64,000 bases of DNA from Anastatus disparis (Eukaryota; Arthropoda; Insecta; Hymenoptera; Eupelmidae), in assembly GCA_017163975.1 (NCBI GenBank), contig JAFFSR010000016.1:1-64000 (forward strand), in the 5' to 3' direction. The stretch's first letter is position 1. Each line of letters starts with the position of its first letter. The notes under the pieces are model-generated. The model saw only the letters and a list, made by a program, of their open reading frames with translations, ran no database searches and was not told the origin of the DNA. The translations under genes and the position numbers were made by a program. This document shows positions 51,782 to 62,644 of this stretch, in pieces.

Positions 51782-52646
51782 GCTTTAACATACGGTTCCA
51801 TTTTAGCTGTTTAAGACGACTCTTTTTTGCAGGGGTTGATGGCGTAGCTGCCAACTCGCTACCTACTTTTTTACGCTTTTTCGCACTCTCAACTTCTTTC
51901 TCCTTTACGCTCGTTCGACTAGTAGCTGTTGAAGTATAATAACCTTCGTTTTCTGACGACGATGACGGCAATGAGTCAGCGCTATGAGATACAATCTTAC
52001 GCCACAGTTGATCGTTACCAACGAATTCTCGAGGTATACTAACTTGTCGCAAGACGCGTGCAAACTGTTTGTATCCGCGTGGTGGCGGTCTTTTTCTCCT
52101 TCTCATAGCCTCGTTCACCAAATCGACAAGATTAGTACCCTCGACAAAAGCGCCATCTAGTTTGATTATACCACGACTATCCCATTCAATATTACCAGCT
52201 TGTCGCAAGTATCTAATGAGATGTCTAGCATTGCTTCAAAATTTCTGCGGTACCGCCTCGTCAATCTGTTTGTCGTCGATTTCGTCATTATTGCCTCTAT
52301 CCATTGTCGTTCCCGTTTCTAATAATGTTGTCTCATGTGGACGTATTATACCTCCACTCTCATCCTTCTCCTCCTCTCTTAGATGCAAGTAAAGCTGCAA
52401 GATTTGCTGATATTGCAAAAATTTTTGGCGCTCATCACCCGCAGAATGTAAAATTTTACTCATTTCTTCTTTGAGGCGTGTCGTGGCTGTACCAGGTGTC
52501 TGGACACTGGATGCTGGTGTTGTATGATTGGTGGTTGCTACGTCATGCTGTTGCTGCTGATGCTGTTGCTCCAAGCACTCTTGCGGTACTAAAATCATTT
52601 TTCTTGCGTACTCCATGTCGATAAAACAGGTTTCACAATTAGCCAC
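51768..52646 (-). pseudogene. Polinton-associated protein with coiled-coil N-terminus, one in-frame TGA
   Basis: Frame from ATG 52646: Q/H-rich low-complexity segment (QQHQQQQHD), a helical region (SKILHSAGDERQKFLQYQQIL), a TGA at 52236-52238, and then an open second half with IEWDSRGIIKLDG, GTNLVDLVNEAMRRRKRPPP and a basic tail. Total about 292 residues. The second half (W..xGxI..G..I.GSNIxDL type) is a conserved Polinton pattern near the capsid cluster; function unknown to me. Starts 52 bases inside the end of the small basic gene. Confidence 0.6.
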
Positions 52647-52945
52647 CGTAAATATGCTGATTTGACCATCAATTTCCTTTTTACCTCCAAACTACCCATT
52701 TTAGCGAGTTTCCGTAACAGAGGTGCGAATTTTCGCAATTGTCTCTTATAATACTTGCTGAGTGGAATATTTCCACGTAAAATGTTCAAAGCACACTTGA
52801 AGATGTACGTTCTAAGTTTAGAATTTGCTTCGCGTACTATAGCCTTAACTTTATAGAGTTCGCTTTTACACAAGAAATGTAGCTGAGTCCAGTACTTTTC
52901 TGGAATTGGTCTGCTGCTACGACTACGTTTTACCGGCTTCATCAC
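52595..52945 (-). CDS. Small basic Polinton protein (ALNILRGNIPLS type)
   Basis: 116 codons from ATG 52945, overlapping the ATPase end by 4 bases. Strongly basic, with KCALNILRGNIPLSKYYKRQ, LRKFAPLLRKLAKM and KRKLMVKSAYL. The motif A-L-N-(I/V)-L-x-G-N-(I/V)-P-L-S is conserved in small basic proteins of Polintons and adintoviruses; the usual Gly-Gly-Phe-Leu tail is replaced by SAYLRWLIVKPVL here. Possibly nucleic-acid or core binding. Open, but the C-terminus looks altered. Confidence 0.6.
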   Translation of the reverse strand: MMKPVKRSRSSRPIPEKYWTQLHFLCKSELYKVKAIVREANSKLRTYIFKCALNILRGNIPLSKYYKRQLRKFAPLLRKLAKMGSLEVKRKLMVKSAYLRWLIVKPVLSTWSTQEK

Positions 52946-53619
52946 AATCGCACGACTGGTACATTATTCAAGCGAGCACCAGCTTTTATAGGTGTGCAAC
53001 GAGGCACATAAACGTACTGATATTTGTCGAACGGAAATATACAAGTACGAAATCTCACATTTTCAGGTGTACCCTGCTTCAGATCTATGAACAAATAGCC
53101 ATGTGGCTCTGCTGTGGCATCGAGATATGCCTCTTGCAAAAAACGAGACTACGCGGGGCAAACTTGACGCGCCAGATAATTTATTTGCGCTCGATTGCGC
53201 GGATTTTTAAATACCACGATGTAATTAGAGTTTAGAGAGATTCCTCGCTGACCTTGATGAAAGAGATTTTGCGAAATAAAGATGACGCTCAAGTTATTGT
53301 GATGACTGCCTTTGGTAAAGAGATTGACTACAGCTCTGCTGGACGATTCTCTCATCAGATCGTCGAGAATCAAGAGTTTTGCTCGTGAATCATTGGCATA
53401 ATCTTCGCTCTTTGGTAAACTCTCGTGAAATTCGATTCTCTCACCCAACTCCTTGTAAACTGCCTGCCAATCAATATAATACAAGAGTATACGCTCGAAT
53501 TTTGTATCACTCATGCGATCAATGTGATGCAAAAAATTCTTCACAAATACTGTTTTACCACACGAGCTGGGTCCACAAATCATCAAAGTCCACGGATGCA
53601 TCCACCTGCAAACGTCCAT
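52942..53619 (-). pseudogene. Packaging ATPase (FtsK/HerA type), one in-frame TAG
   Basis: Frame of 226 residues from ATG 53619. Walker A GPSSCGKT (residues 16-23), Walker B LLILDD (82-87), a sensor strand VIFISQNLF near 130, and the C-terminal QEAYLDATAEPHGYLFIDLKQ. A TAG at 53149-53151 follows QVCPA, three codons before the C-terminal part resumes in frame. Polintons use this ATPase to pump DNA into the capsid. Length fits the family, so only one nonsense change separates it from an open frame. Confidence 0.85.
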
Positions 53620-53940
53620 GTTACCGCCGCTGCTAAACTTCTACTACTAACCTCATCACATCCTGGAACCACTCTACATATACGATCATTAGTAGTAATG
53701 AGCAAGAGTGGGGGCGGTGGCGCGCGTGTGTGCGAGCAGTATCGTGCTGGCGCTAGCCAATCGTTTAGCTGATTAGTCATATAGCTGGCTGACGCCAGCA
53801 TTATTCCGCTCTTTAGCTATATGGCTGGAAAAGCTTAACAAGTATTAACCTGTTATTTACTCAAAAGCGCTCGTCACCATCACTACTTGTACCTCCCACC
53901 ACCACCACCACAACACTCTGCTCGTCACCCCCACATTTCC

Positions 53941-54380
53941 AGTATAAAAGTAAAAGCAGCAGCATTTATAGGTTAGTGTTGTACAAGTTTTGGTATCGTG
54001 AAAATAAATAAGTTATAGTCAACAAATTTAAGCAAAGGTAATCAAATTTTAACAAAAAATTCATTGAAGACTCAAATTCTTAAATTTTGATAAAATTTTA
54101 TAGAGACTTGTCGTGAGGAAGTGTGGTGATTATCCGTATCTTGTAGAAAAAATAATAATAATAAATCAAACAAAAAAGGTACATTTCAAGGAAGGTAAAC
54201 CGGATATTCACGTGATATGCGTGTTGGATTATGCGAGTCGCACAGCACGACGTGGAGAGTGGGAGCAAGCGGCTCGTGAGAGAGAAAAATTTAAAATGAG
54301 AGTGGAAAGAAAAAAGATTATTCTGTAACCTATAATTATGAAAAAAATTGACGACTACTTAATTAACAGAAAATAAATTT
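53941..54380 (+). other. Possible short plus-strand transcription unit beside PolB
   Basis: TATAAAAG at 53943-53950 followed about 30 bases on by a GGTTAGTG start-like site; a GT...AG pair (GTAATC near 54038, TTTTATAG near 54105) that could be a 69-base intron; a 71-codon frame 54113-54328 ending in a basic tail (REREKFKMRVERKK); and AATAAA near 54373. There is no early ATG, which is the main argument against a protein. All other Polinton genes in the window run on the minus strand. Confidence 0.3.
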
Positions 54381-54522
54381 ATTATTCTGTTATATTAATT
54401 TTAATTTCAATAAATTATGAAATTTATTACAAAATTGTTTTTGTCTTAATTCTATAACCTATATATATAAATGTACTTAATATTTTTACTTCGGTAATAA
54501 TATATCAACATTTATTTATTAT

Positions 54523-54860
54523 TTAATTAGATTTATAACCATATGGATAGCTAATCTCGTTATTTACAAATCGTCTCTTTGAGTACACGGGCTCGCATAT
54601 TTTACATTCAGGTTGTGTTATAACATCGTAAAACCGTGTGCGTCTAATAGCGTCATAGTTTGCAAAAAGTGGCGGTATTTCACCAGTAATAAGATTTCGT
54701 ATGAAATCAAAGTTTATTTTCTGACTCACCGACGAATTAAGTCTTATACCCTTGATTTTGCAATCACATCCTTCAACGCCATCTGTTGTCAAATATTTAT
54801 ATCTGTAAAATTTAGGTCCACCAGAGACGAATGATGTGATGCTTATGCCAAGACCATAAC
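54523..54860 (-). pseudogene. polB: PolB C-terminal piece
   Basis: Minus-strand coding sequence downstream of the insertion: FVSGGPKFYRY, CDCKIKGIRLN, then VYSKRR and SYPYGY at the end (stop at 54523). This is the C-terminal end of Polinton-type protein-primed DNA polymerase B. The frame is the one of the upstream piece when the 7.8-kb insertion and one target copy are disregarded. The apparent ATG at 54918 lies in the inserted element, so it is not the gene start. Confidence 0.85.
54854..54860. repeat. Left target-site duplication CCATAAC
   Basis: Seven bases CCATAAC directly before the element end CAGAGATTAG; the same seven follow the other end at 62638-62644. Both lie within PolB. Confidence 0.8.
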
Positions 54861-54951
54861 CAGAGATTAGTAGAGATTGCCAATGAGCATAGGCAAGAGC
54901 GTGCCCGTTAAAATTCAATGTAAACTACTGCCGCCACATGGACAAATGCCC

Positions 54952-56910
54952 GAACTATACGCGCAAAGCCCCTCCACGTTTATACGCGCGTAGAGAAGCA
55001 AGCGAGAGGGGAGGAGACAAACACAAGAAACACGCGTCTCCCAGTGGCGTAGGTAAACTTACGGCAAACTCGCTTTAGCTCGTTTTCGCCGCGGCACGTT
55101 ATAGCTATATTTAAATGTGATTAACCGTCCCGAAAATTCGTTGATTAATCACATATTTTTATTTGAAACATAAATATATTTTTTAATAATAAAAATTGTT
55201 AAGGTATAATCAAATTAATAATAATAAATAAAATCTTTTGGGGGGCGATGAACATATGTAACTTTTTACCCTATTCAACTAATGTATGCGTTGGCTGTGG
55301 TCACTAAGTGCTAACGCACCTCACTGTGATCCTAATTTTGCCAAGTTCGAACCCGATGTTCCGCCTTTTTTTTTTTTGTTTTATTTTTAAATATTATATA
55401 TTTTTATAATCCATTTTTATAGTGGAAAAAAGTAAAATTAAAAATTTATTTAACACCTTAAATTCTATTTTATTTCAAAAAAATAAAAAAATATATTTAC
55501 AGATAGGGATAGAAAAAAAGTTTTAATGTCAATACTACATCGATATATAACTTATATCAATATGAAATAAAAACCTAGCTAGTTCTGTAATTTTTTCCCG
55601 CTAAATAAAAGATGTTAAAGATTGAAAAAAAATTATTATAAATTAAGTTGTTTTTTCATTCTCACTCAATTGCGAATAATAAAACCTTTTTTGTTTCTTA
55701 AAAAAAAATCTTTTCTAAATTTATATAAATGTGTGACATTTTTAACTAATTTCATAAAAATAGAAAATAAATATAAATAATACTAATTTTATTTTAGATA
55801 AGTGAAATGATAAATTTACCTGAAAAAATAAATAATTTTAAAAATTTAAACTTTATTAAAGCGCATTTTAAATAAAAATTGTATTGAATATCATTAATAT
55901 TTTTAAAAATTGGACTTTTTCTTTTCTTTTTATTAAATATCATATCTTTATAATATCATTAACTTTTATTTCCAAAATAAAAAAATTGATAATTTTCTTT
56001 AACGAACGTAATAATTTTCAGTTTTTACTAAACAAAATTTTGACTAAACTTTGAATGGTTGAATTATTTTTGTCCGTTAAAAAAGTGACATTTTCTAAAG
56101 TTATATAGGGGAATGATAACATTCTTTTTAATTAATTTTTAAAAAATAACATTTTATTTTAACAGTTACAAAATTTAAAAGGCGAAAATTCTCAATTTTT
56201 CAAAAATGACATAAACAGTTTTAAAATTTAAGTTACACAGAGATTAATTATTTAAGAAAATTGAAAATTCTTTCAGAAAAATAACTATTTTGCATTTTAT
56301 CTGACTGCTTGTTCTGTTAATTATTATTTTGTAATGAAATTACTTTAAAAAATTTAAGATGTCATGCAAATTAGTATTTTAATAATAAAGAGCTGAACGG
56401 TTCTTCAAGCTGAAATTATATGAATTTTAAATAAACACACAATACTGATTTTATTAATTAATAGTTTATTGAGACCCAAAGTGATCATACTTTAGATGAG
56501 ATTATCTTAAAGAAATGATCGGTGAGGTTATTTGAAAATTTACAGTAATAATATATGAAATAAAAACCCATTTAAAGTTTCAAAAGAGTATCCGCCTTTT
56601 TAATAAACAACAAATTATAGCTGATGGAGGAGCTATCTGACTATTAACAAAATGTATATAATTTTTTAATCTTTGAAACTTTATGAGAAAAATATTGAGG
56701 ATGACAGATAAAGGGAAACATCTCTTCCAATTATAAAATATTAAAGAATTATGAAATGTATCTTTCGAATTGGTTATTATATTTGTTTAAATGGTTTATT
56801 ATGGTTATATAAATTAAATATTTTTATTATATTTTTTTTTGATTTAACAAAAATTTAACTTAAAACGAATAAAAGAATAATAAAAGAATAATAAAAGAAT
56901 AATAAAAGAA
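54952..56910 (+). repeat. Left arm of the 1.96-kb inverted repeat
   Basis: Starts GAACTATACGCGCAAAGCCC, GC-rich for the first 170 bases (CGCG and CCGCGGC patches), then AT-rich. At 55288-55365 a tRNA-like patch contains a box B-like AGTTCGAACCC and is followed by a T run (about 12 T). Ends in a degenerate AATAAAAG repeat near 56870-56910. Confidence 0.85.
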
Positions 56911-59900
56911 TAAATAAAAGAATTAAGGAATATGCTTTGATAAAACATATTTTTTAAAAAGTGTTGTCAACTTCATCAAAGCGCATTAAATAAAAATGAC
57001 GCTAAATACCATTGGTGTTAAAAAAAACATTTATTAAAAAAATGGTTTAATTTTTATAATTAAAAAAAATTTCATTACAATACTGCTTATAAATTTGCTA
57101 TGTGTTATCGGACTAAATGAAAGTCTAAAAAATAACCTGATGCAAAAAAATTATCGTATATTTAGAAAGAAATATCGTAAGAAAATAGCAGGTATTTTAA
57201 AGTATTCAATAAAAAGAATGCATTACATCTTTTCAAAACTTCTTATATTATAAAGTTAACTGAAAAAGAAAATGTATTCGTTTAATTTTGTAAAGATGGA
57301 TTTGTTTAGTTACTTTTCAAATATGACTCAATAAAATTTGAAAATAATATATTTGTTAGTATTGCACTGTTTTGTGTAATTTGTGAAAATTATTTTCATA
57401 GGAAATCGTATCACATAAGTACGTAAAATCAACGTAAAATTTTTGTATGCTTTGAAACAAAATAAATTTTCGTTAAATTTACATCAAATATATGTACTTC
57501 ATTATTTAAATTGTCTCATTACATAGAATTATACATTTCATTATTCAAAAAATTTATATTCTTTATAAATTTTTTTATTGGAATTTTCATTTTAAAATTT
57601 ACCCGAAAACTTTTTTGAAGTAAGCCGAATTTTAATCCAAGCCGATGATATGTAACAAAAATTATTTATTGATCATTTTATTATTAAAACAGTTTTCAAA
57701 GTATGTGGTAAACGTTATTTTGTTGTATTTTTTAAAATAAAATGTTAATTATATTGATATTGCACCTAAACATTTACTAAATTGGAAATTTTTCCAATAC
57801 TACAAATTTTTCCTAACAAATATAATACCAAAAAAAAACTTTTGAAATTTTAAACTCAAAGTTCATTTAAAGTACTTGTAATAATTAATTAGGCAATTAT
57901 ATCTTGAGTATAAATATTTTTTTCATACTTAAATAACTAATGATCAAAGCCTACTTATAAGGAGAGATCATCTCCACCTTCGAGAAATAAACCCGGTTAA
58001 AACTACAAGACATGATTTGGTGATGAAAAAAATTAACCCGTTTTTTTTCTTTTGCTTAAATAGATTTCAGTGACAAAGTTATACACATTTTTCAATAATA
58101 TAATAAAAAGAAGTTGTCGTAAGAACTTGAACGATCGGACAACTAAAAATCTTACAGAAAAATGTATTAAATATTAAAAAAGTACAAATTAAATACTTTA
58201 ATTTAAGTCTTATTAGCTCAAAAAAGCTAAATGTGCTTAAAAAGTTATGCTTGATTGAAAATTATTACATATTTGTTAATAGTTTGAGCATATAATATAT
58301 GATAAATTTTTTACTCTATTTCACTTGTATATTTTGATTGTTCGTAACTTTTGAACTACATAAGCTTTTTTGATACAATACAGCTTAAATTAATATATTT
58401 AAGTACTTTCTTTGATCTATCACACATTTTCTAGTAAGAATTTTAGCTGTTTGGCTATTCAAGTTCCGATAAGCGTTTTTTTTCACTATATTTTTGATGA
58501 AATATCGGTATTTTTATATCCGAAACCTTTTTTCATTTCATTTTTTTCATAAAAAAATCAGATTCTGTAGTTTCAACTAAATTCGTTTTCCGAAGATAGG
58601 GACCTTTCTTCTCCTTGTTCATTTGAAAAATTTTCATTCAAATTAAATTTTGTAATTCTTTTTGTAAGATTTTTGTGAACTTAATTTAAACTTTATATAA
58701 TGTTTATTCAAAATTTTGAACTTTATTCAAAAACATTTATTTATTTTATGATACTTTAGATTTATTATTAATGTCTTAAACATTTTTATTTCATTATTAT
58801 GTTTTAATACTTTCTATTTAACATTTTCTATTATGAAACATGTTTCTCATAAGGTTCAATTTTCAAATTATATACTCTTTTTTAAGTACATTATTAATTT
58901 ATTTATGTTTAGAGTTTAATTAATATTTTATCAATTCTTTTAAAATGTTATGCATAAATTTATTTGATCTATTTATAAATTATATTTATAAACGTTATAT
59001 AACTATATAATATTTATAAACGTTATATAACTATATTATATTTATAAATGTATTATCTTTAAAATATATAAAATACAATAATGTTATTATTACTTCATAA
59101 AAATCAAAACAAATGAGCTTTGGCTACAATTATAAAAGAAAATCTGTCAGAATAATTAAATCTACAAATTACTTATATGAAATGGATCTATAAAATAAAG
59201 AAGAATTTAAAAAGAGAAAATTAAATATATATCAAATAGAAATTTTCATTACATTCAAATTAAGAAAATAATCTAGATTTAAAAAAAAAACGTTTTTCTT
59301 ATTAAAAGAATTTTTTTATTTCAAATTTTTTTTGTATGCAAATTCTGCATTTAACTGCATTTGAGGATTTGAAAAAAGCTTTAATTTTTTTATACTAGCG
59401 ATGCAAAGAACAGTAAGTCTGAATTACAAATTTTATGTTTAAAAAAGCGTTAATTAGCACATGCTTAGAAAATGCTTGCAGTTAACGGTTATTTTATTTT
59501 AAACGGCTGTATTGTAGGTCAATATTTTTTGTTATTGTATTGTAACAAATTTTATTTGTAAGCATATTATTAATTTTTTTTTAATAATAAAAGGCAAAGC
59601 ATAAGATTTCAACTAAAAAAAAATTTTAATTGTTGCAACGTACCCTAAAACTTAGCCAACACAGCTATTGTACGTTTTTTATTTAAACCAAATAACATAT
59701 TTTTATCGCTTTCTCGCCCCAAACTTAATTTTTTTTAATTATCTAAACAGTTTTCATTATTAAATAACAAAATTAATAAAATGAGCATTTTAAGGACAAA
59801 CACGTTGCATGCTGCACATCGTTTTTATGATTAATTTTTTTTTATTTAAATAATAAATTTCTTCACTGTTTTTTGGAATATTGTATTTAAATACATTTTT

Positions 59901-60599
59901 TATGATATAATAAAGTATTAACACATTTTATTACATTTATCCCAAATAACAGTAGAAAATATACTTTAAAAAGATATAATAAACGTCAAAACATAAAAAA
60001 ATATATATTTAATAATTAAACTGCTATTTTTAAAAATTAACAACATAGATAAAATTTTTTCCTAATTAATTGTCAAACTAAAAAAATTTTTAAATGCTTT
60101 TCATATCATGGTTCAAAGTTTAGAATGATTTTAATAAATACAAAAAAAACGTTGAAATGTATTTTTTTTTTATTTTTGGAAATGTTAGAATTCTATGTAA
60201 AATTTTTAAAAATAAAATAGAAACGCTTTCGTGAAATTTGCAAGGTTTTGTAGAGTTTCATCTTTCCTAAATCAAATTATCGACATTATAAATTTATATT
60301 AAATTAATTCAATGAAAAAACATTAAAAACCTGATATCAAGATATTTGCCACTATACCACTATATTACTGATATTAAAAAGATATACTTTTAATAAAAGC
60401 ATTTCTTCATTTTTTTATGTGTCTAAAATAAATTGATGTTTATCAACATTTTATGTTGAATTTTTATTAAATGAATTAAAAATAATGTTATTATGCTCTT
60501 ATATAAGTTTAGATTTAAAATATAGTGAAAATTTCATTTAATATGTCTTGTGAGAACTTAAATTATTATGTTTGTTAAATCAATTTTTTTGTTTTGAAA
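56911..60599. other. Centre of the inserted element, non-coding
   Basis: About 3.7 kb of very AT-rich sequence; no ORF of 60 codons. A part near 56960-57010 (TTCATCAAAGCGCATTAAAT) resembles a block of the arm (55855-55870), so some internal duplication is likely. Nothing else is recognisable. Confidence 0.6.
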
Positions 60600-62558
60600 A
60601 TAATAATAACTATTCTTTTATTATTCTATTATTATTCTTTTATTCGTTTTAAGTTAAATTTTTGTTAAATCAAAAAAAATATAATAAAAATATTTAATTT
60701 ATGTAACCATAATAAACCATTTAAACAAATATAATAACCAATTCGAAAGATACATTTCATAATTCTTTAATATTTTATAATTGGAAGAGATGTTTCCCTT
60801 TATCTGTCATCCTCAATATTTTTCTCATAAAGTTTCAAAGATTAAAAAATTATATACATTTTGTTAATAGTCAGATAGCTCCTCCATCAGCTATAATTTG
60901 TTGTTTATTAAAAAAGGCGGATACTCTTTTGAAACTTTAAATGGGTTTTTATTTCATATATTATTACTGTAAATTTTCAAATAGCCTCACCGATCATTTC
61001 TTTAAGATAATCTCATCTAAAGTATGATCACTTTGGGTCTCAATAAACTATTAATTAATAAAATCAGTATTGTGTGTTTATTTAAAATTCATATAATTTC
61101 AGCTTGAAGAACCGTTCAGCTCTTTATTATTAAAATACTAATTTGCATGACATCTTAAATTTTTTAAAGTAATTTCATTACAAAATAATAATTAACAGAA
61201 CGAGCAGTCAGATAAAATGCAAAATAGTTATTTTTCTGAAAGAATTTTCAATTTTCTTAAATAATTAATCTCTGTGTAACTTAAATTTTAAAACTGTTTA
61301 TGTAATTTTTGAAAAATTGAGAATTTTCGCCTTTTAAATTTTGTAACTGTTAAAATAAAATGTTATTTTTTAAAAATTAATTAAAAAGAATGTTATCATT
61401 CCCTATATAACTTTAGAAAATGTCACTTTTTTAACGGACAAAAATAATTCAACCATTCAAAGTTTAGTCAAAATTTTGTTTAGTAAAAACTGAAAATTAT
61501 TACGTTCGTTAAAGAAAATTATCAATTTTTTTATTTTGGAAATAAAAGTTAATGATATTATAAAGATATGATATTTAATAAAAAGAAAAGAAAAAGTCCA
61601 ATTTTTAAAAATATTAATGATATTCAATACAATTTTTATTTAAAATGCGCTTTAATAAAGTTTAAATTTTTAAAATTATTTATTTTTTCAGGTAAATTTA
61701 TCATTTCACTTATCTAAAATAAAATTAGTATTATTTATATTTATTTTCTATTTTTATGAAATTAGTTAAAAATGTCACACATTTATATAAATTTAGAAAA
61801 GGTTTTTTTTTAAGAAACAAAAAAGGTTTTATTATTCGCAATTGAGTGAGAATGAAAAAACAACTTAATTTATAATAATTTTTTTTCAATCTTTAACATC
61901 TTTTATTTAGCGGGAAAAAATTACAGAACTAGCTAGGTTTTTATTTCATATTGATATAAGTTATATATCGATGTAGTATTGACATTAAAATTTTTTTTCT
62001 ATCCCTATCTGTAAATATATTTTTTTATATTTTTGAAATAAAATAGAATTTAAGGTGTTAAATAAATTTTTAATTTTACTTTTTTCCACTATAAAAATGG
62101 ATTATAAAAATATATAATATTTAAAAATAAAACAAAAAAAAAAAGGCGGAACATCGGGTTCGAACTTGGCAAAATTAGGATCACAGTGAGGTGCGTTAGC
62201 ACTTACTGACCACAGCCAACGCATACATTAGTTAAATAGGGTAAAAAGTTACATATGTTCATCGCCCCCCAAAAGATTTTATTTATTATTATTAATTTGA
62301 TTATACCTTAACAATTTTTATTATTAAAAAATATATTTATGTTTCAAATAAAAATATGTGATTATTCAACGAATTTTCGGGACGGTTAATCACATTTAAA
62401 TATAGCTATAACGTGCCGCGGCGAAAACGAGCTAAAGCGAGTTTGCCGTAAGTTTACCTACGCCACTGGGAGACGCGTGTTTCTTGTGTTTGTCTCCTCC
62501 CCTCTCGCTTGCTTCTCTACGCGCGTATAAACGTGGAGGGGCTTTGCGCGTATAGTTC
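60600..62558 (-). repeat. Right arm of the 1.96-kb inverted repeat
   Basis: Reverse complement of 54952-56910; only a few single-base differences seen (for example CTTACTGACC against CACTAAGTG region, TAATTTTTGAAAAA against CAAAAATGACA). The similarity of the arms suggests recent formation or ongoing gene conversion. Confidence 0.85.
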
Positions 62559-62637
62559 CAGAATCGCCGCAAGGATCGTCATGATCGAATCCGGCACGTT
62601 TTATTAACACGGCATTGGCAATCTCTACTTATCTCTG

Positions 62638-62644
62638 CCATAAC
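62638..62644. repeat. Right target-site duplication CCATAAC
   Basis: Second copy of the 7-bp duplication, directly after the element end ...AATCTCTG. Confidence 0.8.

Larger units (their letters stand above)
54861..62637. mobile_element. 7.8-kb non-autonomous inverted-repeat element inserted in PolB
   Basis: Outer ends form a 25-bp inverted repeat (CAGAGATTAGTAGAGATTGC on the left; CAGAGATAAGTAGAGATTGC read inward from the right). After 50-70 bp of unmatched sequence comes a long inverted repeat, 54952-56910 against 60600-62558 (about 1.96 kb, nearly identical), and a centre of about 3.7 kb, AT-rich and without ORFs. A 7-bp duplication CCATAAC flanks it. The CAG-start ends recall hAT elements, but these usually make 8-bp duplications, so the superfamily is open. 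No transposase is visible, so it would need one in trans. Confidence 0.82.

Noticed and set aside
52069..52392. Plus-strand ORFs opposite the Polinton genes (also 51514-51939, 48088-48360, 53379-53772)
   Set aside because: Shadows of the minus-strand genes, which have the conserved motifs.
54523..54918. Independent 131-codon gene with ATG at 54918
   Set aside because: Its first 20 codons are the inserted element's end; the rest is the PolB C-terminus.
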